Assembly (NCBI RefSeq): GCF_002994635.1
Contig: NZ_PVNL01000135.1
Coordinates: 124,001-188,000, forward strand
Direction: 5' to 3'
Origin: Enhygromyxa salina
GTDB taxonomy: Bacteria > Myxococcota_A > Polyangia > Nannocystales > Nannocystaceae
DNA length: 64,000 bases
This document shows positions 53,390 to 61,016 of this stretch, piece by piece. The notes under the pieces were generated by a model, which ran no database searches, was not told where the DNA came from, and saw nothing but the letters and a program-made list of their open reading frames with translations. Position 1 is the stretch's first letter. Every line of letters starts with the position of its first letter. The translations under genes and the position numbers were made by a program.

Positions 53390-54742
53390 ATGCGTGATCT
53401 ACAGCTTTCGTTGGTCCTGGTCGCGGCGGTGAGCACCGTCGGTTGTGGCGATCCAAACGCGCGGCCCGGCGATGGAGACGGCGAGACCAGCGGCCTGACC
53501 ACCGTCAACGCGGAGACCGGTGAGAGCAGCGACACGGACTCCGACACGGATCCGGCGACGACCACGGCCTCGACCACATCCACGACCACGGACGGCGAGC
53601 CGAAGTTCGACCTCGGGCCCCTGCCTGACGGCGCGACGGACTGTGGCAGCGGCGAAGGCGGCGGCATGGGCGACTTCAGCTACATCTGGATCGCCAACTC
53701 CACGCAGGGCACGGTCTCCAAGATCGAGACCGTGAGCACGATCGAAGAAGGCCGCTACGCGGTCACCAACGATCTCAACATGCAGTCGTCGCGGACCTCG
53801 GTCAACCAGTACGGAGACGTCGCGATCGGTCACCGCTTCGCCCCGCGCGTGACCAAGGTCGCCGCCCGGGTCGAGAACTGCATCGACAAGAACAACAACG
53901 GCATGATCGACACGTCCAGCGGCGCCGGCGATGTCCGCCCCTTCCTCGAGGACGAGTGCACGCTGTGGTCGATCGATCTTCCCAACCAGGGCAACGGCAC
54001 CCGCGCGGTCGCCTGGGAGGGCGGCAGCATCGACCCGGACACCTGCGAGAACACCATCCCCAACCCGCGCCTGTGGGTTGGCTATGGCCAAAACCCCCTC
54101 CAGGTCTACCGGCTCGACGGTGAGACGGGCGCGGTGCTCGATCACGTGCAGGTGGCTTCGAGCGGCTTCGTCTACGGCGGGGCGGTCAACGCCGACGGCG
54201 ACTTCTGGGTCTCGGATCGCTCGGGTCGCACGCTGTCCAGGGTCGACGCCGAGACCCTCGAGGTCTCGGTGTTTCCGGTCCCCGGCAGCGCGGCCTACGG
54301 CATGGGCGTGGACCAGAACGGGCACCCATGGATCGCCACCCACAGTGTTGGGGTTGGCGACTTCGTGTATCGCTTCGATCCTGATCTGCAGACCTTCACC
54401 TCGGCGGGCGGGACCAGCGGGCGCTACCGGGGCATGAACATCGACCGCGAGGGCCGGGCCTGGGTGGCCGGAAACTCCCCCTGCCGCCTGGCGCTGTTTG
54501 ATGCGGTGCAAGAGACGGTGATCAACGACGCGATCGAGCTGCCGGGGTGCGTGGATCCGGTCGGCGTGAGCGTGGATCGCGATGGCTATGTGTGGGTCGT
54601 GGATCGCGGCGCCAGCGTGGCCTGGAAGGTCGATCCCAACTTCCACATTGTGGTCGGGACCGTGAATGGCCTCGTCAATCCCTATACCTACTCGGACATG
54701 ACTGGGCAGGGGTTGAACTTGGTCGTGAACCCGCCCGGGTGA
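53390..54742 (+). CDS. beta-propeller lipoprotein (Vgb/lyase-like)
   Basis: From ATG 53390 the product has 450 aa; a longer open frame back to 53318 lacks a signal. The lipobox is VSTVGC (Cys19). A Thr/Ser/Asp linker (residues ~30-75) is followed by a propeller in which WIANSTQGTVSKIET, DFWVSDRSGRTLSRVDAET, HPWIATHSVGVGDFVYRF and GYVWVVDRGASVAWKVDP repeat a (F/W)(W/V).(A/S)D pattern. Vgb-like propellers bind or cleave cyclic peptides, but here only a binding role is safe. Conserved Cys pairs (DECTLW.., DTCENT) suggest an extracytoplasmic fold. Confidence 0.82.
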   Translation: MRDLQLSLVLVAAVSTVGCGDPNARPGDGDGETSGLTTVNAETGESSDTDSDTDPATTTASTTSTTTDGEPKFDLGPLPDGATDCGSGEGGGMGDFSYIWIANSTQGTVSKIETVSTIEEGRYAVTNDLNMQSSRTSVNQYGDVAIGHRFAPRVTKVAARVENCIDKNNNGMIDTSSGAGDVRPFLEDECTLWSIDLPNQGNGTRAVAWEGGSIDPDTCENTIPNPRLWVGYGQNPLQVYRLDGETGAVLDHVQVASSGFVYGGAVNADGDFWVSDRSGRTLSRVDAETLEVSVFPVPGSAAYGMGVDQNGHPWIATHSVGVGDFVYRFDPDLQTFTSAGGTSGRYRGMNIDREGRAWVAGNSPCRLALFDAVQETVINDAIELPGCVDPVGVSVDRDGYVWVVDRGASVAWKVDPNFHIVVGTVNGLVNPYTYSDMTGQGLNLVVNPPG

Positions 54743-54776
54743 GCTCCGGTCGGTCGGGTTCGGGCCGAGATCGTCA

Positions 54777-55760
54777 TCAATGGCGACTCGGCCGAGCGAG
54801 GACCTGAATGATCCGCTCCGAAGCTCGCGCCACAATCGACAGCTCACGATTCTCCGCGGCCAGCGCTCGCTCAGCCGCGACGTCGAACGGCACCAGCTCG
54901 TGCTCCGGTGCCAGGGCCCAAAACCCCTCGTCCTTCGCGACCAAGTCCGAGGTCAACCCCTCGACCAATTCAGCGGCGAGGTGTCGATCCGCCCGGGTGA
55001 CTAGCGCGATCCAATAGCTCGACAGCCGCGGCGTGACCACGGGGACCTCGACCACCCGCGGGCAGATGTTTCGAAGCCGAGCGACCCGCTCGAGGATCTC
55101 CCGGGCCGAGAGCGTCTCGGGGCCGGGCAGCGGGTAGACAGCGCTGCCGCTGAGATCGAGATCCACAGCCAGGCGCAGCGCGGCGCTCACGTCTTCGATC
55201 GCAATCGGCTGGGAGCGATGCCGGAGCCAGCGCGGGAGCACCATGACCGGCAGGCGCATCGACAGGTCGCGGACGATCCGCCAGCTCTGGCTGCCGCGAC
55301 CGATGATCATCCCGGCCTGGAGCTCGATCGTGGACACCGAGCCGCTGCGCAGGGTCTCGCCAGTGGCCAGGCGGCTACGCAGGTGCTTGGACGGGCGGCC
55401 CGCTGGTCGAACGCCACCCAAGTAGACAATGCGTGTGACGCCGGCCTGCTCGGCCGCCGCCAAAAAATTTGCGGCCATCCGCTGCTCGGCTGCCTCGTAG
55501 TCCTGCTCGCTCTCGGACTCGGCCATCCCGTGGACCAGGTAGATGGCGGCGTCTCGGCCGGCGAGCGCCGCGGCGATCGACTTGGGGTCGGACATCTCGA
55601 GCTGACAAAACTCGAACTGGGGTTTGCGGCGCCTGGCCTTGGCGGGATTGCGGGTGGCACCGCAGACCTCGTAGCCGGCCCGGACCAAGACTGGGTGCAG
55701 GTGGCTGCCGACGAATCCGGTCGCGCCGGTCAGCAGCACCCGCTTGCCAGGCTTGGGCAT
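54777..55760 (-). CDS. NAD(P)-binding atypical SDR, epimerase-like
   Basis: 327 aa from ATG 55760. The dinucleotide motif TGATGFVGSHL (residues 11-21) and the order MAESESEQDYEAAEQRMAAN then VYLGGVRP match NAD(P)H-binding atypical SDRs (SDR_a5-like, ~300 aa). The classical YxxxK catalytic pair is not evident, as in this subgroup. IAIEDVSAALRLAVD is typical of the domain that closes over the substrate. The C-terminal extension (about 215-327) resembles DUF2867-type fusions, truncated. The substrate is unknown; a role in lipid or quinone metabolism is only a guess. Confidence 0.8.
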   Translation of the reverse strand: MPKPGKRVLLTGATGFVGSHLHPVLVRAGYEVCGATRNPAKARRRKPQFEFCQLEMSDPKSIAAALAGRDAAIYLVHGMAESESEQDYEAAEQRMAANFLAAAEQAGVTRIVYLGGVRPAGRPSKHLRSRLATGETLRSGSVSTIELQAGMIIGRGSQSWRIVRDLSMRLPVMVLPRWLRHRSQPIAIEDVSAALRLAVDLDLSGSAVYPLPGPETLSAREILERVARLRNICPRVVEVPVVTPRLSSYWIALVTRADRHLAAELVEGLTSDLVAKDEGFWALAPEHELVPFDVAAERALAAENRELSIVARASERIIQVLARPSRH

Positions 55761-55863
55761 GACCACACTGTGGGCCTAAATTGTCAGCCGACCACCCCGC
55801 ATCGGGTTCCAGTCGGTGGTTGAGCCGCTGGGCGTCGCAGCTGCGACGCCCAGCTCTGCACGA

Positions 55864-56480
55864 TCACGGGAACATGATCGGTGGAAGCGGCGGGAACGAG
55901 ACGCCGCCTGGTCCGCCGGGCGATCCCACCGTGACGGCCGTCGGGGCCGCCGGGGTGCGGGCCTGGGTCCGGTGAGAAGTTGGGGTAGGCCGGTGGGGTG
56001 CCGCCGCCGCCATCGCCACCGCGACGGCCGAGCCGGTGTCGCACGAGACCACCGCACACATTGGCGGAAAGCTGATCGTCGGTGAGCCCCAGCCGAAGCC
56101 AACGTTGTAGTCGAGCACGCCGAGCGAGCGCTCGGTGAGGTAGTCCTCGGCGACGACGCACCGATCGATCGGGATTGGATCGTCGCCTACGATGCACTCG
56201 CTAGAGCGCTGGATCCGTGCGTTCAAGAGCCCGCAGCCGGTCCGACACGCGCTGCTGTTGGGATCGCAACTACGCGCGACCCGAGTGAGGCCCAGCCGAT
56301 GCTACAGTTCGCCCCGTCCTCGACGTAGTACTCGTTGAAGTCGCTGCCCAGCGCGGACGGCTCGGGCAGCACCACGTTCGGGCCCTCGATCCGCTGCTGG
56401 ATGTCAGCGCTGGCAGACCGGCCCACACTCGATCATCCGGGTCTTGCGGCTGGGTGCACATCGATGCCCAGGTAGTTCAC
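55864..56480 (-). pseudogene. decayed Cys-rich secreted-protein gene
   Basis: Protein-like sense appears in successive frames: CAPSRKTRMIECGPVCQR with a stop, QRIEGPNVVLPEPSALGSDF and EYYVEDGANCSIGWA, then SCDPNSSACRTGCGLLNARI, SSECIVGDDPIPIDRCVVAE and YLTERSLGVLDYNVGFGWGS, and finally Pro/Gly-rich tails in two frames. At least three frame changes are needed near 56415, 56285 and 56000. The Cys spacing is that of extracytoplasmic myxobacterial proteins. No intact start or signal peptide remains. Confidence 0.5.
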
Positions 56481-56743
56481 GTGTTCCTCCGTTCGCTTCG
56501 AGGCTGCGAAAGGCAGCGGCGCTTCGTCCCTAGTTTGTCCTCGCGGCCGACCGCTGGCAGATCCCCGCGGTCAGCCCGGCTCGAACGTGAGGACCACGTT
56601 GCGTGCCTCACGCTGATCAGGCCTGCACCATGGCATCTATCCGCGCGAGCGAGCGGTTAGGTGATAGCCGGGGAAATCAGCTACAATCCCACCTCCGGAA
56701 TCTACTCAATGGATCAGTCCTGGCTAAACGATCTGAGAGATAA

Positions 56744-57445
56744 TCCCGCACAGCTCTCACAGCGTGCGATTGCTATGTTCCGCTGACCGGAGACGGAGGC
56801 TGCGAGACCGTGCTCAACGCGCGGTTCGACAAAGCAGTGTCCTCCGGGCTCGTCGTCGACGAAGGCTGCATTGACGAAGCGCTAAAAGGACCCGCCTTGC
56901 TTGGTTGTGCCAAGTATCCATGGACAGAGAACGAGGATGGGGGATGCGTGGCTCTGTCTGGAAGCCTTGACACCGGAGAATCCTGTGTAAATGACTGGGG
57001 CCTCCATCCACTGCGCGTGCGGCCGTGCCGGGAAGGCTTGAAGTGTCTTGATGGCCGGTGCGTGCCGTCAAATGACCCCGGCAAGTACGGGACGGTCGGC
57101 TCCGCGTGCCATTGGCCGGCTCCGAACTCGTGCCACATGTTCGAACTCTATTGCGCCGGCGAATCGACGTGCCAACCGTCGCTCGAGATTGGACAGCCAT
57201 GTGATGATGCGTATGCCTGCGTATTTGGGGCGTACTGCAAAGGGGTGGGTTCGGGATCGACGGGAGTATGTGAGCCGGTAATCAGTCAAGGGGGTGCGTG
57301 CGAGCCCCAGGACCTGAACACCTGCGAGCGTCCTGCGGAGGCCGATGAGGCCGCTTACTGCGATCCCAGCAGGAACGGGGGCACGTGCGTGCTTGGAGTC
57401 CCCGGGATTTGTTCTGGCCACCATCCGCTCTTGCGCGGGGGCTAA
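56744..57445 (+). pseudogene. 5'-truncated Cys-rich extracellular protein gene
   Basis: In the frame that follows an in-frame TAA at 56741-56743, the DNA encodes TACDCYVPLTGDGGCETVLN, RFDKAVSSGLVVDEGCIDEA, LKGPALLGCAKYPW, a Cys-dense middle (GESCVND..., CREGLKCLDGRCVPSNDPG, SACHWPAPNSCHMFELYC, CDDAYACVFGAYCKG) and an end GICSGHHPLLRGG. Translation could begin only at an internal GTG (56810), which would lack a signal peptide, so this is a fragment of a larger secreted protein. The pattern CxxGxxCxxxxC recalls the dickkopf/EGF-like spacing often seen in myxobacterial proteins. It resembles the fragment at 4656-4970. Confidence 0.55.
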
Positions 57446-57447
57446 GG

Positions 57448-57531
57448 GCCTACGATTTCAGCAAGGACAGCTACGGCAAGCCCGAGTATGAAGCGCTGCG
57501 ACCGGTCGTTGACGATTGGCGTCCCAAGTAG
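57448..57531 (+). pseudogene. short C-terminal coding remnant
   Basis: In a different frame from the preceding fragment, this stretch reads AYDFSKDSYGKPEYEALRPV then VDDWRPK and a TAG at 57529-57531. It has normal coding composition but no start, so it is the tail of a lost gene. Confidence 0.35.
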
Positions 57532-57555
57532 GACTCGTTGCTGCGGCTCATCCCC

Positions 57556-57975
57556 TTACCCCGATACTGCCGGCCACAGGTAGACCAGGCCGACCGGCTC
57601 GATCCGGCACAGCTGGATCTCGTAGAGGGCGCGCAGATCCGCGGGCTCATGCTCGATCTCGCGTTGGATCGCGGCGACCCGATCTTTGAGGGCGTCGCGG
57701 TCGGCCAGGCTCTGGCCAAAGTCTGCGCGGACGCGGCCCAGCAAGGCCCGACGCTGGCGCCATCGCAGGCGCCGTCGTGGGCTTCAACTCGAGCCCCAGG
57801 CTGTCGTCCTTGTCGTCATCTTGCCAGCGCAGGTCGAGACTCAGCGTCGGGTCGGACGTGTCCGCGAGCGCAGGTCCTCGAAGGTCGCGTCACGGGCAGC
57901 TTCGGTATCGACCGCGAAAACGCGGGTCGAGTCTGAGTCAGTTGAGGCGGCGACGATGACGAGCGACGACGGACC
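57556..57975 (-). pseudogene. decayed gene upstream of the ribA end, several frames
   Basis: The minus strand gives protein-like sense in three successive frames: SLVIVAASTDSDSTRVFAVD and TEAARDATFEDL; then SDPTLSLDLRWQDDKDDSLG and LELKPTTAPAMA; then ALLGRVRADFGQSLADRDAL, KDRVAAIQREIEHEPADLRA and LYEIQLCRIEPVGLVYLWPA to the stop at 57556. Frame changes near 57870 and 57770 are required. The last part is helical with an amphipathic segment. The original function is not recognised. Confidence 0.45.
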
Positions 57976-57981
57976 GCGACC

Positions 57982-58584
57982 TTAGAGCACGTGGCCCATC
58001 TTGGCCTTCTTGGTCCGCAGGTACTGCACATTCTCATCCCGCGGCTCACTGACAATCGCCTCACGAGAGGCGATCTGCACACCATTGCTGCGCAGCCCTT
58101 CGACCTTGAGCGGGTTATTCGTGTGCAGCACGATCGACTCGACCTCGAGCGCGTGGATCATGGCCGCGGCCAGATCGTAGCGACGCATGTCACCGTCGAA
58201 CCCAAGGTGCAGGTTGGCCTCCAGGGTGTCGTACCCGTTGTCCTGCAGCTCGTAGGCACGAACTTTCTCAGCAATGCCGATCCCGCGGCCCTCTTGGCGC
58301 ATGTAGATGATCAGCCCGAAGTGATCGGCGCCGATCCGGTCGAGCGCGAGCTCGAGCTGGTCGCGGCAGTCGCAGCGGAGCGAGCCGAACACGTCGCCCG
58401 TGAGGCACTCGGAGTGGACGCGCGTGGGGACTTCGGCGGCGCCGGCGATGTTGCCGCAGACGATGGCGACGTCGTCGAGCCGGCGGCCCTCCACGTCTGT
58501 GAAGGAGACGACCTCGAGCTCGCCGTGGCGGGACGGCAAGCTTGCGCGGGCGTAGACCCGAACGACCGGTGTGCTCGAGAGCAC
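57982..58584 (-). CDS. ribA: GTP cyclohydrolase II
   Basis: 200 aa from GTG 58584, which follows the Fic-like gene's stop by 1 nt; this start gives the size of E. coli RibA (196 aa). The zinc ligands Cys60, Cys71 and Cys73 (HSECLTGDVFGSLRCDC) and the catalytic stretch YMRQEGRGIG are intact, followed by the family's TNNPLKVEGL. The enzyme opens GTP to start riboflavin synthesis. There is no DHBP synthase fusion. It is the second gene of a two-gene unit with the Fic-like protein. Confidence 0.93.
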   Translation of the reverse strand: MLSSTPVVRVYARASLPSRHGELEVVSFTDVEGRRLDDVAIVCGNIAGAAEVPTRVHSECLTGDVFGSLRCDCRDQLELALDRIGADHFGLIIYMRQEGRGIGIAEKVRAYELQDNGYDTLEANLHLGFDGDMRRYDLAAAMIHALEVESIVLHTNNPLKVEGLRSNGVQIASREAIVSEPRDENVQYLRTKKAKMGHVL

Positions 58585-58585
58585 C

Positions 58586-59350
58586 TCAGAAGTCCCGGCT
58601 CGAGTCGACAATGCCCTGGTAGAGCCTGTTGCTGGCAACCATTCCCTCGCTGATCGAGCTGACTACCAACTCCAGTAGCTCATCCTGGTCCCGCTGCAAC
58701 GTGTCGTAGTAGCGGTGCCGGTCCACGTGGTGGATGATGGCGGGCCAGTAGCTCTCGTTGATGAGGATGTGGTTCATGGCCAGCCGCGCGACTCGCCCGC
58801 TGATCTCTGGCCACGGGAGGATGCGGATGACCTCACGGTGCACTTCGCACGCGAGCTCGATCGGGTGGGCGCGCTTGCACTCCTCCGTGCGAAACCAGTC
58901 GGTCAGCTTGCGCATGCGGTAGCTGATCTTGTCAGCCTGCGCGAGCTCGTGAAAATACATGCGGTGGATCGGGTTGTCCTTGCGGTACTGAACCTGATCC
59001 TTCTTGTCGGCCGGCAGCAAGATCTGGTGGAGCCGCTTGAGCCAGTCGAGGTTGAGGCTCAGCCGCTTGCCGCGTGACTGCAGGATGTAGTCGATGCCCT
59101 CGTAGAGCGACGAGATGTGGTTGTAGCCGGGGATCAGCGCCGGGGTACTGATGATCTCCGGGTCGATCGCGGCCTTGATCTCGGCGACGGAGAGGACGGT
59201 GCCCTCGAGCGCGAAGTCGTGGAAGATCCACGACATCCGAAACCGCTCGTCGAACGCGGCGCGCTGTCGGGGACCGAGCATGCCAAGCTTCTCGAGCAGC
59301 AGCTCCGAAGCCTCGTGCAACTGGCGAAAATTCCTGGTTCGCGGCGCCAT
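58586..59350 (-). CDS. Fic-family protein with a degenerate active-site motif
   Basis: 254 aa from ATG 59350, which has GAAGAAAG 5 nt upstream; an ATG at 59377 is less likely. A Fic-like N-terminus with a FALEGTVLSVAEI segment (an inhibitory-helix-type EG) leads into the core, where HPFxxGNGRxxRL is expected. Here it reads ILPWPEISGRVARLAM (residues 177-192): Arg and the second Gly are kept, while His, Phe, the first Gly and Asn are replaced by Leu, Trp, Ile and Ser. AMPylation is therefore doubtful. It is coupled to ribA (stop 1 nt before the ribA start). Confidence 0.75.
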   Translation of the reverse strand: MAPRTRNFRQLHEASELLLEKLGMLGPRQRAAFDERFRMSWIFHDFALEGTVLSVAEIKAAIDPEIISTPALIPGYNHISSLYEGIDYILQSRGKRLSLNLDWLKRLHQILLPADKKDQVQYRKDNPIHRMYFHELAQADKISYRMRKLTDWFRTEECKRAHPIELACEVHREVIRILPWPEISGRVARLAMNHILINESYWPAIIHHVDRHRYYDTLQRDQDELLELVVSSISEGMVASNRLYQGIVDSSRDF

Positions 59351-59496
59351 CGGGCTTTCTTCGTACTCAAGCCCCATACCGGGGGTGGCGGAACCTACTC
59401 GCCGGTTTTGGTGGGGTCAACTCTCTGGGACCTAAGTCTTCGTCATTCCAGCGAAAATTTTGACCCTGGGCCGCCCTGCTGGCACGAGGGAGGACA

Positions 59497-60456
59497 GTGC
59501 CGGAGTTCCACGTCAGCGTGCTCGCGCAGCAACTGTGCGATGCGGTCGCGCCCGCGATCGACGCACATCCGGACGGGGTCGTCGTCGACGCGACCTGCGG
59601 CGCGGGTGGGCACACCCACGCGATCCTGCAGCGGAGCCGCCCTGCCCGGGTGATCCTGCTGGACCAGGATCCGGCCGCGCTCGCGCACGCGAAGGCGCGA
59701 CTGGCCGGCGCGCCGTGCCCACTCGAGTTTCGCCACGCTCGCTTCTCGACCCTCGGCGCCGTTTTGGATGACCTGAACATCCCGCAGATCGCCGCTCTGA
59801 TCGCAGACATCGGAGTATCCTCACACCAGCTCGACACCGGCGGGCGCGGGTTTTCGTTCCGCGAGGACGCGCCGCTCGACATGCGCATGGACCCAACTGC
59901 GGGGCCCACGGCGGCGCAGGTGCTCGAGAACATCGAGGTCGGGGAGCTCGCCGATCTGCTGCGTCGCTACGGTGAAGAGCCGGAGGCCCGGCGGGTGGCG
60001 GCGGCGATCGTGGCGGCTCGACCCACGACCACGGGCGCGCTCGCGTCGGTGGTCGAGAACGCGATGTCAGGCCGCGCGCGCCGCCTGCTCGGCAAGCGGA
60101 TCCACCCAGCGACCCGGACCTTTCAGGCGCTGCGGATCTTCGTCAACCGCGAGCTCGACGAGCTCGACGCGCTGCTCGAGCACGGGCCACAGCGCCTGTG
60201 CGTCGGCGGGCGCATGGCGGTGATCAGCTTCCACTCCCTCGAGGATCGCCGGGTCAAGCGTCGCTTCACCGAGCTGACCCGCGCCCCCGAGCTCCCGCGT
60301 GGGCTGCCGATGACCGCCGCCGAGCTGCCTCGCGCCCGGTTTGCGATCCCGGCTGGGTTCCCCCGTCGGGGCGCGCAGGCGGATCAGGCCGAGCTCGACT
60401 CCAACCCTCGATCCCGCAGCGCGCGACTGCGGGTGATTGAACGCGTGATGCCATGA
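59497..60456 (+). CDS. rsmH: 16S rRNA (cytosine1402-N4)-methyltransferase
   Basis: 319 aa from GTG 59497 with GGGAGGA 4 nt upstream. RsmH hallmarks: VVVDATCGAGGHTHAIL (SAM motif), DIGVSSHQLD, GRGFSFREDAPLDMRMD, RTFQALRIFVNREL and ISFHSLEDRRVKRRF. It methylates C1402 in the decoding centre. It heads the dcw cluster and overlaps ftsL (ATGA). The usual mraZ gene is absent immediately upstream. Confidence 0.96.
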   Translation: MPEFHVSVLAQQLCDAVAPAIDAHPDGVVVDATCGAGGHTHAILQRSRPARVILLDQDPAALAHAKARLAGAPCPLEFRHARFSTLGAVLDDLNIPQIAALIADIGVSSHQLDTGGRGFSFREDAPLDMRMDPTAGPTAAQVLENIEVGELADLLRRYGEEPEARRVAAAIVAARPTTTGALASVVENAMSGRARRLLGKRIHPATRTFQALRIFVNRELDELDALLEHGPQRLCVGGRMAVISFHSLEDRRVKRRFTELTRAPELPRGLPMTAAELPRARFAIPAGFPRRGAQADQAELDSNPRSRSARLRVIERVMP

Positions 60457-61016
60457 GCCTGCTACGTCGCCGCCGCCCCCCTGAGCCAGCTGTGGCCGAG
60501 CCCACCACCTCGGTCGTGGTCCTGCCTCGCTCACGCCGACGCGGACCCGCGGGCAATGTCGCGGCCGAGCGACTGCGCCGCAAGCAGGCCAAGGTCGAGG
60601 TCCAAGATGGCCGACCGCACGGGTGGGGCCGGGCCGAAGATCCCGATGCCGAGTCCCGCGAGAAATTTAGCTTTCTGGCTCGCCGCCGGGCCAATGGCAC
60701 GCCGCTGCTGTTGTTCACCGTGCTCGCGGTGCTGACCGGAGTCGGCCTGGCGCGGGTCGAGTCGCGGATCGAGATCCTCGACGTCGCCAACGAGATCACC
60801 GAGCTCAGCGGGGATCAGCAGCGCTTGCTGGATCGCAAGCGTCGACTCGAGACCGAGCGCGCGTACCTGCGGCGACCGGCGCGGGTCAGCGATCAGGCGA
60901 CCGAGCGGCTGGGCATGGAGCCGGCGCCCCCCGAGCGAATTCAGCGGATCGAGCTGCTGCCCGCCGCGCTGCCCGAGCCCGAAGCTGATGTTGAATCCGA
61001 GAGGCCAAATCCGTGA
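60453..61016 (+). CDS. ftsL: cell-division protein FtsL-like
   Basis: 187 aa. The ATG overlaps the rsmH stop. A long basic, disordered N-terminus (RRRRPPEP ... LRRKQAK) is followed by one membrane helix (TPLLLFTVLAVLTGVGLARV, about 82-102) and a periplasmic coiled coil (ILDVANEITELSGDQQRLLD). FtsL bridges divisome proteins with FtsB and FtsQ and positions FtsI/FtsW. Sequence similarity within FtsL is low; position between rsmH and ftsI supports the call. Confidence 0.85.
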   Translation: MSLLRRRRPPEPAVAEPTTSVVVLPRSRRRGPAGNVAAERLRRKQAKVEVQDGRPHGWGRAEDPDAESREKFSFLARRRANGTPLLLFTVLAVLTGVGLARVESRIEILDVANEITELSGDQQRLLDRKRRLETERAYLRRPARVSDQATERLGMEPAPPERIQRIELLPAALPEPEADVESERPNP

